The notes: generated from the letters alone by a model not told the origin. A stretch of DNA of 64,000 nt from Yoonia vestfoldensis DSM 16212 (GCF_000382265.1 NZ_KB907992.1:1-64000); one strand, 5' to 3'. Numbered from the stretch's first letter, positions 26,092 to 37,350 are shown. Numbers and translations: made by a program.

Positions 26092-27866
26092 CTTTCGGGT
26101 GGGACGACGCGCAGGCGCAATTCGCGCAATTGTTCGTTCATCGGTTCCGACGGCGCGCCCATCATCAGGTCTTCGGCGCGCTGGTTCATCGGGAACATGA
26201 TGACCTCGCGGATGTTGGACGCATCGGCCAGCAGCATGACGATCCGGTCGATGCCCGCCGCACAGCCACCGTGTGGCGGCGCACCATACTGGAACGCGTT
26301 GACCATGCCGCCGAACCGCTTGCGCACCTCATCCTCGCCATAGCCCGCGATCTCGAAAGCCTTGAACATGATCTCGGGCTTGTGGTTGCGGATCGCGCCC
26401 GACACCAGCTCATAGCCGTTGCAGGCCAGATCATACTGAAAGCCGCGCACGGCAAGCGGGTCGCCCTGCAACGCCTCCATCCCGCCTTGCGGCATGGAAA
26501 ACGGGTTGTGTTCGAAATCAATCTTGCCGGTTTCCGCATCCTGTTCGTAGATCGGGAAATCCACGATCCAGGCAAAGGCGAACCGGTCCTTGTCGGTCAG
26601 GCCCAGTTCGTCACCGATGACGGTGCGCGCGCGGCCAGCCACTGCCTCGAATGTCTTGGGCTTGCCGCCAAGGAAAAACGCCGCATCGCCCAGACCCAAA
26701 CCCAGCTGCTGGCGGATCGCCTCGGTCCGCTCTGGCCCGATGTTCTTGGCAAGCGGACCAGCGGCTTCCATCCCGTCGTCGCCTTCACGCCAGAAGATAT
26801 ACCCCATCCCGGGTAGCCCTTCTTTCTGGGCAAAGGCGTTCATGCGGTCGCAGAACTTGCGCGACCCGCCGGTGGGTGCGGGAATGGCGCGGATTTCGGT
26901 GCCGTCCTGCTCCAAGAGCTTGGCGAAGATCGCGAAACCACTGTCGCGGAAATGGTCGGAAACCACCTGCATCTTGATCGGGTTGCGCAGGTCGGGCTTG
27001 TCGGTGCCGTACCACAGGGCTGCATCTTTATAGGAAATCTGCTCCCACGTCTGGTCGACTTTGCGCCCGCCACCGAATTCCTCGAAAATCCCGCCGATCA
27101 CCGGCTGGATCGTGTCGAACACATCCTGCTGGGTGACGAAGGACATTTCCAAATCCAATTGGTAGAAATCCGTGGGCGAGCGGTCCGCACGAGGGTCCTC
27201 GTCGCGGAAACAGGGCGCGATCTGGAAATATTTGTCGTAGCCGCTGACCATGATCAGCTGCTTGAACTGCTGCGGCGCCTGCGGCAGCGCATAGAACTTG
27301 CCCGGATGCAGGCGGCTTGGCACCAGAAAATCCCGCGCGCCTTCGGGGCTGGATGCGGTGATGATCGGCGTCTGGTATTCGCGGAACCCCTTGTCCCACA
27401 TCCGCCGCCGCATGGAGGCGACGACATCGGACCGCAATTTCATATTAGTCTGCATCGCCTCGCGGCGCAGGTCGAGATAGCGGTACTTCAGCCGCGTTTC
27501 CTCGGGATATTCCTGATCGCCGAACACCATCAGCGGCAGTTCCTTGGCGGCACCCAGCACTTCGATGTCGCGGATGAAAACCTCGATCTCGCCCGTGGGC
27601 AGCTTGGGGTTCACAAGTGCCGCATCGCGCGCCTTCACCTCGCCATCGATACGGATACAATATTCGGACCGCACCTTTTCGACATCGGCAAAGGCAGGGG
27701 AATCCGGGTCGCACAGCACCTGCGTGATCCCGTAATGGTCGCGCAGGTCGATGAACAGGATGCCGCCGTGATCGCGCACACGATTGACCCAGCCGGACAG
27801 ACGCACGGTTTCACCCACGTTGGCGGCGGTCAGGTCGGCACAGGTATGGCTGCGATAGGCATGCAT
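26088..27866 (-). CDS. aspS: Aspartate--tRNA ligase
   Basis: A 592-residue class II aminoacyl-tRNA synthetase. N-terminal anticodon-binding OB domain ([23 protein letters not shown]), motif 2 [19 protein letters not shown], a bacterial GAD insertion at about 290-420, and motif 3 [14 protein letters not shown]. Whether it also charges tRNA-Asn cannot be decided from this window, since no GatCAB or AsnRS gene is visible. The ATG at 27866 gives the normal length for the bacterial type. Confidence 0.97.
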   Translation of the reverse strand: MHAYRSHTCADLTAANVGETVRLSGWVNRVRDHGGILFIDLRDHYGITQVLCDPDSPAFADVEKVRSEYCIRIDGEVKARDAALVNPKLPTGEIEVFIRDIEVLGAAKELPLMVFGDQEYPEETRLKYRYLDLRREAMQTNMKLRSDVVASMRRRMWDKGFREYQTPIITASSPEGARDFLVPSRLHPGKFYALPQAPQQFKQLIMVSGYDKYFQIAPCFRDEDPRADRSPTDFYQLDLEMSFVTQQDVFDTIQPVIGGIFEEFGGGRKVDQTWEQISYKDAALWYGTDKPDLRNPIKMQVVSDHFRDSGFAIFAKLLEQDGTEIRAIPAPTGGSRKFCDRMNAFAQKEGLPGMGYIFWREGDDGMEAAGPLAKNIGPERTEAIRQQLGLGLGDAAFFLGGKPKTFEAVAGRARTVIGDELGLTDKDRFAFAWIVDFPIYEQDAETGKIDFEHNPFSMPQGGMEALQGDPLAVRGFQYDLACNGYELVSGAIRNHKPEIMFKAFEIAGYGEDEVRKRFGGMVNAFQYGAPPHGGCAAGIDRIVMLLADASNIREVIMFPMNQRAEDLMMGAPSEPMNEQLRELRLRVVPPES

Positions 27867-27935
27867 GGATCAGGTCCCCAGTCGGATAATGTCGGCCCGA
27901 TACACCCCTTTGCCCTGCCAGTGTCAACCATCTGC

Positions 27936-27967
27936 TTCTTTGGAGCCCAAATATCCCCGCCGGAGGC
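27936..27967 (-). repeat. 34-bp post-stop intergenic motif, copy 2
   Basis: On the minus strand GGCCTCCGGCGGGGATATTT is followed by GGGCTCCAAAGAA. It lies 31 bp after the stop of the DMP19-domain gene at 27999, in the same orientation, and before aspS. Confidence 0.75.
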
Positions 27968-27998
27968 CGGATATTTCATGGAAAATCATGTCCGCAGA

Positions 27999-29282
27999 TC
28001 ACAATTCGTCTGACAGCCGCGCGATCCGGGCCTTGATTTCGTCCATTCCTGCACGTTCGATGACCTTGCTCTCGCCCGACACGTCAAGCAAAGCGGCACC
28101 GCCCGGCGTGAACATCGCAAGATAGAGCGCGCCATTTGTGACCAGAACCCAGCAGATTTGGCGATCCGCCAGTGAAATGTCGGTCGGACGTGGGGCCATG
28201 GCGTCAACGTTGACGATACCAAAGGCATTCCACAGCAAATGATACAAAGCGACCGCCGCCTGTGTATCCGCCGCGATCGTTGCGATTTCCTGCGCCTCGG
28301 CAAACCGCGCGTCGGCCAGTTTCGCGCCGACATAGGGTGTCGCGAACTTGCCAGCCGTTCCACTGCGCAGGGCTTCAGTGAATTTGTCGCGCTCAGCCCA
28401 GCCCGGCATCTGGTCACCCTCTGTCATCATGCGCTTGTATATCGCAACGCCGTCATCATCGGGCACCACGAAATGCGGACCGTCCACCGTACCGACCGTG
28501 AACACCATTTTGCTCGCGCCATCGACTTGCATATAGCTGCCTCCGCCCAATTGCGTCAGCAGGGTGCCGCTCGCGGAACGCGCCAGACCCAACGCCATCG
28601 CAACGCGCATCGGGTCCGACATCCGGGCTGCAAGCTCGGCGATGATCCGCGCCTCGTCACGCACGGCCCGCTTGGGGTTCAGCCGGGCCAGTGCATCGAT
28701 CTCTGCATCATAGGTATCATCGGCGACCACATGCAAATCCGGCCAACCGCGGATCCATGCAGCGTTCAGATCCGCCATCGGCACGGTCTTTTCTGCGGCA
28801 TAGAACGCTGTGTCCAATTCATCCAGAAAAGCCGCACGTCCCCCTCCGAAACCGGTCTGACCTAGCGCCTGATCCGGGTTCTGGGCGACCCAATCCATCA
28901 TCTTGTCCAGCAATCCCAGATGCGCCACAGCCCCCATCCCGGCCAGCCCGGCGCGCGCATTGGTCGTGGTGCTGTCATAGTTTTTGCCGCAATTATGGAT
29001 GAACTGGCTGTGCCCGCCATTATTGACCTGCGCGAGGTAATAATCCGCGTGATAGGACCGGATCGCCTGAACCGGCACCTCGTTCCCACGATATTTACCG
29101 ATGTTGTTCATCGCATTCACGAAGTCGATGACAGCGGACACGAGATACCAGCTTTCCTGTTCGGACCTGTCAAAGGCCGACCGCCGCACCACAACCTTTT
29201 GCAGGACCGAGGCGGGCGCTACTGCCGCCTTGGTGATCTTTTGCTGCGTCGCGGGCTTTGATTTCCGAAACCAACCAAACAT
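27999..29282 (-). CDS. DMP19-domain protein with extra C-terminal region
   Basis: 427 residues. The N-terminal part (about 40-170) contains [17 protein letters not shown], the core motif of the DMP19/DUF4375 family. The C-terminal 200 residues are not typical of that short family: a beta-rich segment ([29 protein letters not shown]) and a final region with [27 protein letters not shown] lies 7 bp before the ATG at 29282. Function unknown; a phage DMP19 protein is a DNA mimic, but that role should not be carried over without tests. Confidence 0.7.
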   Translation of the reverse strand: MFGWFRKSKPATQQKITKAAVAPASVLQKVVVRRSAFDRSEQESWYLVSAVIDFVNAMNNIGKYRGNEVPVQAIRSYHADYYLAQVNNGGHSQFIHNCGKNYDSTTTNARAGLAGMGAVAHLGLLDKMMDWVAQNPDQALGQTGFGGGRAAFLDELDTAFYAAEKTVPMADLNAAWIRGWPDLHVVADDTYDAEIDALARLNPKRAVRDEARIIAELAARMSDPMRVAMALGLARSASGTLLTQLGGGSYMQVDGASKMVFTVGTVDGPHFVVPDDDGVAIYKRMMTEGDQMPGWAERDKFTEALRSGTAGKFATPYVGAKLADARFAEAQEIATIAADTQAAVALYHLLWNAFGIVNVDAMAPRPTDISLADRQICWVLVTNGALYLAMFTPGGAALLDVSGESKVIERAGMDEIKARIARLSDEL

Positions 29283-29390
29283 CGCCAATCCCCTTTTCCG
29301 TTCACGCCGTTACCTTGCCGGTTTTTTTCTGGCATGCCGCTTCTTTCGCAGCAATCCGGCCATTCAGGAAAATCCGTTCCGGCAAACCCC

Positions 29391-29418
29391 TTGCACCCCC
29401 CAATTCAATGCCTATAAC
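29391..29418 (+). promoter_or_regulatory. Predicted sigma-70-type promoter of carB
   Basis: TTGCAC (29391-29396), a 16-bp spacer and TATAAC (29413-29418), 34 bp before the carB start codon. Both boxes match the consensus well and the region is not coding. Confidence 0.55.
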
Positions 29419-29452
29419 GCGGAACAATTTGCATGTTCACAAGGGGCCCGTG

Positions 29453-32400
29453 ATGCCAAAACGCACCGACATCAAGTCGATCATGATCATCGGCGCGGGA
29501 CCCATCATCATCGGGCAAGCCTGCGAATTCGACTATTCCGGCGCGCAAGCCTGCAAGGCGCTGCGCGAGGAAGGATATCGGGTGATCCTCGTCAACTCGA
29601 ACCCCGCGACGATCATGACCGATCCGGGGCTGGCCGACGCCACCTATATCGAACCCATCACCCCCGAAATCGTGGCCAAGATCATCGAAAAGGAACGGCC
29701 CGACGCGCTGCTGCCCACGATGGGCGGGCAGACGGGGCTGAACACCGCGCTGGCGCTGGCAGACATGGGCGTGCTGGAAAAATTCGGGGTCGAGATGATC
29801 GGCGCGAAACGCGAAGCCATCGAGATGGCCGAAGACCGCAAACTCTTCCGCGAGGCGATGGACCGTCTGGGGATCGAAAACCCCAAGGCCACGATCATCA
29901 CCGCGCCCAAGGGAGCGAATGGCAAGCGTGATATCAAGGCGGGCCTGCAACTGGCCATCGACGCCATCGAATATGTGGGCCTGCCCGCGATCATCCGCCC
30001 TGCCTTTACCCTTGGCGGGACGGGCGGCGGTGTCGCCTACAACCGCGAACAATATGAATATTATTGCCGCACGGGCATGGAAGCGTCCCCCGTCGGGCAG
30101 ATTCTGGTCGATGAATCCCTGCTGGGCTGGAAAGAATTCGAGATGGAGGTCGTGCGCGACAAGGCCGACAACGCCATCATCGTCTGCGCGATTGAAAACG
30201 TCGATCCGATGGGCGTGCATACCGGCGACAGCATCACCGTCGCCCCTGCCCTGACGCTGACCGACAAGGAATACCAGATCATGCGCAACGGCAGCATCGC
30301 CGTGCTGCGCGAGATCGGGGTCGAAACCGGCGGGTCGAACGTGCAATGGGCGATCAACCCCGCCGACGGACGCATGGTCGTGATCGAAATGAACCCGCGC
30401 GTGTCGCGTTCGTCCGCACTCGCCTCCAAAGCCACCGGTTTCCCGATTGCCAAGATCGCGGCGAAACTGGCGGTGGGCTATACGCTGGATGAGCTCGACA
30501 ACGACATCACCGGCGTCACGCCCGCATCCTTCGAGCCGACCATCGACTATGTCGTCACGAAAATCCCGCGCTTCGCCTTCGAGAAATTCGCAGGCTCCGA
30601 ACCGCACCTGACCACTGCGATGAAATCCGTGGGCGAGGCGATGGCGATCGGCCGCACCTTCCACGAATCGATGCAGAAGGCGCTGGCATCCTTGGAAACC
30701 GGCCTGACCGGTTTTGACGAAATCGCCATCGCCGGCGCGCCCGATGCTGCCGCCATCACCAAGGCGCTGGCGCAACAGACCCCCGACCGTATCCGCGTGA
30801 TCGCCCAAGCCATGCGCTATGGCATGTCGGACGACGACATCAACGCAGTCACCAAATTCGATCCGTGGTTCCTTGCCCGCATCCGCGAGATTATCGACGC
30901 CGAGGCCGAGATCCGCAAAAACGGCCTGCCCATAACCGAAACCGGCCTGCGCCGCATCAAGATGATGGGCTTCACCGATGCCCGTCTGGCCAAGCTGACC
31001 GGCCGGACCGAAGATAACGTCCGCCGCGCGCGCCACAACCTTGGCGTGACGGCCGTGTTCAAACGGATCGACACCTGCGGCGCGGAATTCGAGGCGCAGA
31101 CGCCGTATATGTATTCGACCTACGAAAGCCCCGTCATGGGCGATGTCGAATGCGAGGCGCGCCCGTCGAACCGCAAGAAAGTCGTCATTCTTGGTGGTGG
31201 TCCGAACCGGATCGGCCAAGGGATCGAATTCGATTATTGCTGCTGTCATGCCTGCTATGCCCTGACCGATCAGGGCTATGAGACCATCATGATCAACTGC
31301 AACCCCGAAACCGTGTCGACCGATTACGATACATCTGACCGGCTCTATTTCGAACCGCTGACGTTCGAGCATGTGATGGAAATCCTGCGGGTCGAACAGG
31401 AAAACGGGGTGCTGCACGGTGTCATCGTGCAATTCGGCGGCCAGACGCCGCTGAAACTTGCCAATGCGCTGCATGACGCGGGTATCCCGATCCTTGGCAC
31501 CACGCCCGACGCCATCGATCTGGCCGAGGACCGTGAACGGTTCCAGCAACTGGTGCAGAAACTGGGGCTGAAACAGCCCGTCAACGGCATCGCCCATTCC
31601 GACGCCGAAGCCTTCGAAATCGCCAAGACCATCGGTTTCCCCCTCGTGATCCGCCCGTCCTATGTGCTGGGGGGGCGCGCGATGGAAATCGTGCGCGATC
31701 AGGCGCAGCTGGAACGCTATATCTCTGACGCGGTGGTCGTGTCCGGCGACAGCCCCGTGTTGCTTGACAGCTATCTGTCGGGCGCGGTCGAGGTGGACGT
31801 GGATTGCCTGTCCGACGGCACTGCCACACATGTCGCAGGCATCATGCAGCATATCGAAGAGGCGGGCGTGCATTCCGGTGACAGCGCCTGTTCGCTGCCG
31901 CCCTATTCGCTGTCGCCCGCGATGATCGCGGAAATCCGCGTGCAGACCGAAAAACTGGCCAAGGCGCTGAATGTCGTCGGCCTGATGAACATCCAGTTCG
32001 CGGTGAAAAACGAAGAGGTTTACCTGATCGAGGTGAACCCCCGCGCATCGCGCACCGTGCCTTTTGTCGCCAAAGCGACTGATTCAGCTATCGCCTCTAT
32101 CGCAGCTAGGCTGATGGCGGGTGAGCCTTTGTCCAACTTCCCACTGCGCGCACCCTATCCGGTCACGGAAAACCCGATGGACGTGCTGCCTTTGGGCGAT
32201 GCATTCACGCTGGCGGACCCCAACACGCCCTGGTTCTCGGTCAAAGAGGCCGTGCTGCCCTTCGCCCGTTTCCCCGGTGTGGATACGATCCTTGGCCCCG
32301 AAATGCGGTCGACAGGTGAGGTGATGGGCTGGGACAGGTCCTTCCCCCGGGCCTTCCTCAAGGCGCAGATGGGCGCGGGCACCAACCTGCCCACCGAAGG

Positions 32401-32785
32401 CACCGTATTCATTTCGATCCGCGATGAAGACAAAACGGCGGATATGGTCGAAGCGGGTAAAATCCTCCTCTCGCTCGGGTTTCAGATCGTGGCGACGCGC
32501 GGCACCGCCGCATGGCTGACTGAACACCAGATTGATTGCGAAATCGTCAACAAGGTCTATGAGGGCGGGCTGACCATCGTCGACCGCCTCAAGGATGGCC
32601 ATATCGCGCTGGTGTTCAACACCACCGAAGGCGCGCAGGCCGTCGAGGACAGCCGCGACATCCGCGCCGTGGCGCTCTATGACAAGATCCCCTATTTCAC
32701 CACCGCCGCCGCCAGCCATGCCGCCGTGCTTGCCATGCAGGCGCGTGAAGAGGGCGACATCGGCGTGCGCGCGTTGCAGGGCTGA
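29453..32785 (+). CDS. carB: Carbamoyl-phosphate synthase large subunit
   Basis: A 1110-residue enzyme that makes carbamoyl phosphate from bicarbonate, ammonia and two ATP. It consists of two duplicated ATP-grasp halves, each opening with a nucleotide motif ([18 protein letters not shown] at about 12 and [19 protein letters not shown] near 580), and a C-terminal MGS allosteric domain from about 960. The ATG at 29453 with AAGGGG upstream starts the family sequence; the frame stays open to 29258 with no similarity. The small subunit CarA is not in the window. Its product feeds OTCase (argF, 9332) and pyrimidine synthesis. Confidence 0.97.
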   Translation: MPKRTDIKSIMIIGAGPIIIGQACEFDYSGAQACKALREEGYRVILVNSNPATIMTDPGLADATYIEPITPEIVAKIIEKERPDALLPTMGGQTGLNTALALADMGVLEKFGVEMIGAKREAIEMAEDRKLFREAMDRLGIENPKATIITAPKGANGKRDIKAGLQLAIDAIEYVGLPAIIRPAFTLGGTGGGVAYNREQYEYYCRTGMEASPVGQILVDESLLGWKEFEMEVVRDKADNAIIVCAIENVDPMGVHTGDSITVAPALTLTDKEYQIMRNGSIAVLREIGVETGGSNVQWAINPADGRMVVIEMNPRVSRSSALASKATGFPIAKIAAKLAVGYTLDELDNDITGVTPASFEPTIDYVVTKIPRFAFEKFAGSEPHLTTAMKSVGEAMAIGRTFHESMQKALASLETGLTGFDEIAIAGAPDAAAITKALAQQTPDRIRVIAQAMRYGMSDDDINAVTKFDPWFLARIREIIDAEAEIRKNGLPITETGLRRIKMMGFTDARLAKLTGRTEDNVRRARHNLGVTAVFKRIDTCGAEFEAQTPYMYSTYESPVMGDVECEARPSNRKKVVILGGGPNRIGQGIEFDYCCCHACYALTDQGYETIMINCNPETVSTDYDTSDRLYFEPLTFEHVMEILRVEQENGVLHGVIVQFGGQTPLKLANALHDAGIPILGTTPDAIDLAEDRERFQQLVQKLGLKQPVNGIAHSDAEAFEIAKTIGFPLVIRPSYVLGGRAMEIVRDQAQLERYISDAVVVSGDSPVLLDSYLSGAVEVDVDCLSDGTATHVAGIMQHIEEAGVHSGDSACSLPPYSLSPAMIAEIRVQTEKLAKALNVVGLMNIQFAVKNEEVYLIEVNPRASRTVPFVAKATDSAIASIAARLMAGEPLSNFPLRAPYPVTENPMDVLPLGDAFTLADPNTPWFSVKEAVLPFARFPGVDTILGPEMRSTGEVMGWDRSFPRAFLKAQMGAGTNLPTEGTVFISIRDEDKTADMVEAGKILLSLGFQIVATRGTAAWLTEHQIDCEIVNKVYEGGLTIVDRLKDGHIALVFNTTEGAQAVEDSRDIRAVALYDKIPYFTTAAASHAAVLAMQAREEGDIGVRALQG

Positions 32786-32857
32786 CCGGACGCCGCGTCC
32801 CGATGGACAATCCGGCCACCGCTGCCCTAGGGTAGCGCACGATTTACGGGAGCGGAC

Positions 32858-33976
32858 ATGCACAAGGCAGCCATCACCGGGACGGGCGTGTTCACCCCGT
32901 CCCAGGTCATCACCAATGACGAACTGGTCGCGGCCTTCAACGCCCATGCGGACCTGTGGAACGCGCAGAACGCCGACGCCATCGGCGCGGGCGCGGTCGA
33001 GGCCAAGCCGCATTCCTCGGCCGAGTTCATCCTTGCCGCCTCTGGCATCGAACAGCGCTATGTGTTGGATAAATCCGGCGTGATGGACCCTGCGCGCATG
33101 TTCCCGCGCCTGCCGCAGCGCCCCGATGACGCGCCCGGCTACATGGCGGAAATCGGCCTTGATGCCGCGCAAAAGGCGCTGGCGGCAGCGGGCGTGGATG
33201 CTGCGGATGTCGATCTGGTGATCTGTGCCGCGTCCAACATGGAACGCGCCTATCCGGCGATTGCCGTGGAAATCCAGCAGCTTCTGGGTGCGGGGGGCTT
33301 TGCTTTCGACATGAACGTCGCCTGTTCGAGTGCCACTTTCGGCATCCAGACAGCCGCCGACATGATCCGTGCGGGGTCGATCCGACGCGCGCTGGTCGTG
33401 AACCCCGAGATTTGCAGCGCCCATCTGGAATGGCGCGACCGCGATTGCCATTTCATTTTCGGCGATGTGGCGACGGCGACCCTGCTGGAACGCGACGAGG
33501 GGCTGGACAAGCCACGCTTCAAGGTCCTGTCCACCCGTTGTGCCACCCAGTTCAGCAACAACATCCGCAACAACAACGGCTTTCTGCGCCGCACCCATGA
33601 CGCGATGGAGGACCGCCGCGACATGCAGTTCATGCAGAACGGGCGCAAGGTCTTCAAAGAGGTGCTGCCTTTGGTCAGCCAGCACATCGCCGACCATCTG
33701 GAAGCGGAAGGCGTCAGCGCCGACAGCCTGCGCAGGCTCTGGCTGCACCAGGCCAACAAGACAATGAACGATTACATTGGACGCAAGGTGCTGGGGCGCG
33801 TGCCTGCGCCGGACGAACAGCCCAACATCCTGCAGGATTATGCCAATACGTCATCCGCCGGGTCGATCATCGCCTTTGCCAAAAATTCCGCCGATCTGGT
33901 GCCTGGCGACAAGGGGCTGATCTGTTCCTTCGGCGCGGGCTATTCGGTCGGGTCGGTGATCGTTGAACGGGCCTGA
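32858..33976 (+). CDS. Beta-ketoacyl-ACP synthase III-like condensing enzyme
   Basis: A 372-residue thiolase-fold enzyme. Catalytic triad Cys 156 (NVACSSATFG), His 297 (LWLHQANKTM) and Asn 330 (YANTSSAGS). It is about 50 residues longer than housekeeping FabH, with inserts around 25-95 and 215-250, so I regard it as a divergent KAS III that may condense a special starter. No acyl carrier protein or polyketide gene is adjacent. A GGGAG site precedes the ATG at 32858. Confidence 0.88.
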   Translation: MHKAAITGTGVFTPSQVITNDELVAAFNAHADLWNAQNADAIGAGAVEAKPHSSAEFILAASGIEQRYVLDKSGVMDPARMFPRLPQRPDDAPGYMAEIGLDAAQKALAAAGVDAADVDLVICAASNMERAYPAIAVEIQQLLGAGGFAFDMNVACSSATFGIQTAADMIRAGSIRRALVVNPEICSAHLEWRDRDCHFIFGDVATATLLERDEGLDKPRFKVLSTRCATQFSNNIRNNNGFLRRTHDAMEDRRDMQFMQNGRKVFKEVLPLVSQHIADHLEAEGVSADSLRRLWLHQANKTMNDYIGRKVLGRVPAPDEQPNILQDYANTSSAGSIIAFAKNSADLVPGDKGLICSFGAGYSVGSVIVERA

Positions 33977-33982
33977 GCGGGG

Positions 33983-34318
33983 TCAGGCCTTTGTCCAGAC
34001 CGCCATCGCCGTGCCACCAGGTTCGCGGAATTCGAACCGTCGCCCGCCGGGGAAATCGAAAATCTCTTTGGTGATTTCTGCACCTGCGGCGCTGATCCGG
34101 TCATAGGCGGCCTGCAAATCGTCAGCGTGCAGCACGACAAGCGGGGGCTGCGCGGCGGCCCGTTCAAGCCCGCCACCGATGCCCGCCCCCTGAATGTCGC
34201 GGTAATCCGGACCGTAATCGACAAAATCCCAGCCAAAGGCCGTGGCAAAGAATGCCTGCGTCGCCTCCAGCGTGTCGCTGTAGAATTCAACGTAATCGAT
34301 CTGCAAGCTCTGAGTCAT
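33983..34318 (-). CDS. VOC-family (glyoxalase-like) protein
   Basis: 111 residues. One VOC module pair: IDYVEFYSDTLEATQAFFATAFGWDF at 8-33 and VLHADDLQAAYDRISAAGAEI at about 60-82, ending GRRFEFREPGGTAMAVW. The Glu near the end could be a metal ligand. Substrate unknown: such proteins include lyases, dioxygenases and antibiotic-binding proteins. ATG at 34318 chosen because GGTGGA lies upstream. The gene converges on the KAS III gene and diverges from tdk. Confidence 0.85.
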   Translation of the reverse strand: MTQSLQIDYVEFYSDTLEATQAFFATAFGWDFVDYGPDYRDIQGAGIGGGLERAAAQPPLVVLHADDLQAAYDRISAAGAEITKEIFDFPGGRRFEFREPGGTAMAVWTKA

Positions 34319-34434
34319 GGTATCATCCACCTTCTCTGCCCACCCAATGTTCGCGATACGTTCTGACATGTCAACAATCAAACGGCAGGACACAGGGTCT
34401 TGCCAATGCGGCGGCCAGCGGGCAAATCAGCGGA

Positions 34435-35037
34435 ATGGCAAAGCTCTATTTCAACTATTCCACCATGAACGCGGGCAAATCGACCGTGCTTTTGCAGGCG
34501 TCGCACAATTATATCGAACGCGGCATGCAGACCTATCTGATGATCGCACAGCTCGATAACCGCGCAGGCCATGGCCGGATCGGCAGCCGGATCGGGATCG
34601 GTGCGGATGCCGATACTTTCGCCCCAGGCGAGGACCTTTTCGCCAAGATAAAGGCGCGGCTGGAGGCTGGCCCCTGCGCCTGCGTGTTCATCGACGAGGC
34701 GCAGTTTCTGGACCCCGCACAGGTCTGGCAACTGGCGCGCGCGGTCGATGATCTGGGCGTGCCGATCATGACCTTTGGCTTGCGCGTCGATTTTCTGGGG
34801 GCGTTGTTTCCAGGGTCTGCCGCGCTGCTGGCGCTGGCGGATGAGATGCGCGAGGTCCGCACGATCTGCCATTGCGGCAAGAAGGCGACGATGGTCGTGC
34901 GCAAAGATGCCGATGGTCGTGTCTTGAGCACCGGCGACCAGATCGTGATCGGCGGCAATGACCGCTATGTGTCGCTGTGTCGCCGTCATTGGCGGCAGGA
35001 AATGGGCGAGGACGTGCCCGAGAAGGAAAACTTTTAG
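34435..35037 (+). CDS. tdk: Thymidine kinase
   Basis: A 200-residue type II thymidine kinase that salvages thymidine to dTMP. Walker A MNAGKST at 11-17, the DEAQ motif at 86-89, and a zinc lobe with CHCGK (from about 143) and CRRHW (about 183). Start ATG at 34435 begins with the family MAKLYF. The stop at 35035-35037 is directly followed by the 34-bp motif and then the converging priA. Confidence 0.95.
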   Translation: MAKLYFNYSTMNAGKSTVLLQASHNYIERGMQTYLMIAQLDNRAGHGRIGSRIGIGADADTFAPGEDLFAKIKARLEAGPCACVFIDEAQFLDPAQVWQLARAVDDLGVPIMTFGLRVDFLGALFPGSAALLALADEMREVRTICHCGKKATMVVRKDADGRVLSTGDQIVIGGNDRYVSLCRRHWRQEMGEDVPEKENF

Positions 35038-35071
35038 GCCTCCGGCGGGGATATTTGGGCTCGGAAGATGA
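35038..35071 (+). repeat. 34-bp post-stop intergenic motif, copy 3 (best match)
   Basis: It reads GCCTCCGGCGGGGATATTTG then GGCTCGGAAGATGA, immediately after the tdk stop and preceded by AAAACTTTT. Same orientation as tdk. It occupies almost the whole 36-bp gap to priA. Confidence 0.85.
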
Positions 35072-35073
35072 GG

Positions 35074-37266
35074 TCAATAAAAGCTTTGCGGGTCGATATC
35101 GATTGCAAGGCGCAGGTTCGCGGGCAACCTGAATTGCGCGACCCATTGCGCGAGTGCTGTTTGCAAAGGCGCGGATTTGTCGGCCTTGACCAGCAGGCGC
35201 ACGCGGTGTTTCCCGCGCACGCGGGCGATGGGGGCGGGGGCGGGGCCGAACACCTGCGCGCCAATCTGGCGCAGAGGTGCGTCGCGGCGGGCCATGTCGT
35301 TGCCGAGATCAAACACCGCTTTCAGGTCCGGCCCGCTGAGGATAATACCCGCCATCCGCCCGTAGGGTGGCACGCCAGCCGCGCGGCGCTCAGTCGCCTC
35401 GGCTGACCAAAAGCTCTCCTCGTCCCCGTTCAGGATCGCGCGGATCACGGGGTGGTCGGGCTGGTAGGTCTGCAACAGGGCGACACCGGGCGTTTCCGCC
35501 CGCCCCGCACGGCCTGCGACCTGCCGCATCAGTTGGAAGGTCCGTTCAGCCGCACGCAGGTCGGACCCTTGCAGGCCCAGATCGGCGTCGATCACGCCGA
35601 CCAGCGTCAACAGCGGAAAGTTATGCCCTTTCGCAACCAGCTGCGTGCCGATGATGATATCGGTGCCACCCGCAGCGATTTCGGCGATATGGGCCTTCAT
35701 CGCGCGGGCAGAGCCGTAAAGGTCCGATGACAGCACGGCGATACGGGCCTCGGGGAACAGCGCCGCGACTTCCTCGCCCATGCGTTCCACGCCGGGGCCG
35801 ACAGCGGCGAGTTTGTCGGCAGCCCCGCAGGACGGGCAGATCACGGGGATCGGTTTGGTTTCACCGCATTGGTGGCACATCAGCCGTTTCTGAAACCGAT
35901 GTTCCACCATCCGCGCATCGCAATGGTCGCAGCCGATCTGGTGCCCGCAGGCCCGACACAGCGTGACCGGCGCATAGCCGCGCCGGTTCAGAAAGATCAG
36001 CGATTGTTCGCCTTTTTCCAACCTGTCGGCGATGGCGTCGCGCAGGGTAGGTGACACCCACCGTCCATGCGGCAAATCCTCGACCCGCATGTCGATGGCG
36101 GCCATGTCCGGCATGACCGCCGCGCCAAACCGCGCGGTCAGGTCCAGCCGCACGTATTTGCCCGCCTGCGCATTGGCCCAGCTTTCCAGACTGGGCGTGG
36201 CCGAAGCCAGCACCACATGCGCCCCGCAAAGTGCGGCCCGCAGCACCGCCATATCGCGGGCGTTATAGAGCACGCCGTCCTCTTGTTTGTAGGACGTGTC
36301 GTGTTCTTCATCGACGACGATCAGGCCAAGGCTCTGGAACGGCAGGAACAGCGCAGACCGTGCGCCCACGACCAGCTGCGCATCGCCCTGCCCGACCATC
36401 CGCCAGCAGCGGCGGCGTTCGGTCATGGTCACGCCCGAATGCCATTCGGCGGGGCGCATCCCAAAACGCGCCTCGACCCGTTCGATGAATTCGCCGGAAA
36501 GTGCGATTTCGGGCAGCAGCACCAACGCCTGTTTGCCCATACGCAGGGCTTCGGCGACGGCCTCGAGGTACACCTCGGTCTTGCCCGATCCCGTGACACC
36601 TTTCAGCAGGGTCGTGCCATAGCAATCCTTGCGCAAAGCCGCGCGCAGCGCCGCGGCCCCTGCCGCCTGATCGGGGTTCAGCGTCTTGCCACCGTGGTCT
36701 GGGTCAAGCCGCGGGTATGGCGTGTCGCGCGGCGCGTCTTCTTCCAGAACCGCACCTTGGGCCACCAGCCCCTTGACCACCGAGGACCCGACATCCGCGG
36801 CCTCGGCCAATTCGCCAAGGGTAAAGGCCAGCCCGCCATAGTCGCGCAGCACGGCCAGCACCTTGTCGCGGGCGCCGGTCCTGCGGTCGGGGTCGCGGGG
36901 GCCAAGGCGGTAGACCTTGCGCATGGAAGGCGCATCGCCCAACCCCGGCGCGCGGGTGCCAAGGCGCAGCATCGCGGGCATCGGTGTCAGCGTGTAATCG
37001 GCGGCACGGGTCAGAAAATCGCGCATTTCATCGCGCATGGGTGCGAGGTCGAGCACGCGGATCACCGACCGGATTTTCGCAAGGTCGTAATCCCCCTGCC
37101 CCGGCCCCCAGACGACGCCCAGCACCTTGCGCGGCCCAAGCGGCACCTCGACAAAGGCACCCAGATGGCAGCCGCCTTCGGGGGCCCTGTAGTCAAGCAG
37201 CCGGTCAAGCGGCTGGGTCGTCAGCACGCCGACCAGATCGCCTTGGGGGAAATAGCTTGGGATCAT
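35074..37266 (-). CDS. priA: Primosomal replication protein N' (PriA helicase)
   Basis: A 730-residue superfamily 2 helicase that restarts stalled replication forks. Walker A GVTGSGKT at 223-230, DEEH at 319-322, and a zinc-binding insertion with eight Cys (CRACGHQIGCDHC, then MCHQCG and CPSCG) around 450-500. The N-terminal DNA-binding domain starts at ATG 37266; AAAAGG precedes it. The frame remains open upstream across the transaldolase gene without similarity. Confidence 0.96.
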   Translation of the reverse strand: MIPSYFPQGDLVGVLTTQPLDRLLDYRAPEGGCHLGAFVEVPLGPRKVLGVVWGPGQGDYDLAKIRSVIRVLDLAPMRDEMRDFLTRAADYTLTPMPAMLRLGTRAPGLGDAPSMRKVYRLGPRDPDRRTGARDKVLAVLRDYGGLAFTLGELAEAADVGSSVVKGLVAQGAVLEEDAPRDTPYPRLDPDHGGKTLNPDQAAGAAALRAALRKDCYGTTLLKGVTGSGKTEVYLEAVAEALRMGKQALVLLPEIALSGEFIERVEARFGMRPAEWHSGVTMTERRRCWRMVGQGDAQLVVGARSALFLPFQSLGLIVVDEEHDTSYKQEDGVLYNARDMAVLRAALCGAHVVLASATPSLESWANAQAGKYVRLDLTARFGAAVMPDMAAIDMRVEDLPHGRWVSPTLRDAIADRLEKGEQSLIFLNRRGYAPVTLCRACGHQIGCDHCDARMVEHRFQKRLMCHQCGETKPIPVICPSCGAADKLAAVGPGVERMGEEVAALFPEARIAVLSSDLYGSARAMKAHIAEIAAGGTDIIIGTQLVAKGHNFPLLTLVGVIDADLGLQGSDLRAAERTFQLMRQVAGRAGRAETPGVALLQTYQPDHPVIRAILNGDEESFWSAEATERRAAGVPPYGRMAGIILSGPDLKAVFDLGNDMARRDAPLRQIGAQVFGPAPAPIARVRGKHRVRLLVKADKSAPLQTALAQWVAQFRLPANLRLAIDIDPQSFY

Positions 37267-37350
37267 AACCGCCTTTTGAGGGTTCACGCTGCCTGCGTCC
37301 TCAGGTAAACGCTGGACCAACAAACACCAACCCATCCCCGGAGGGAAGTT

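Noticed and set aside
29405..31873. Long open frame antisense to carB (822 codons)
   Set aside because: A product of high G+C third-position bias opposite carB; no domain or motif.
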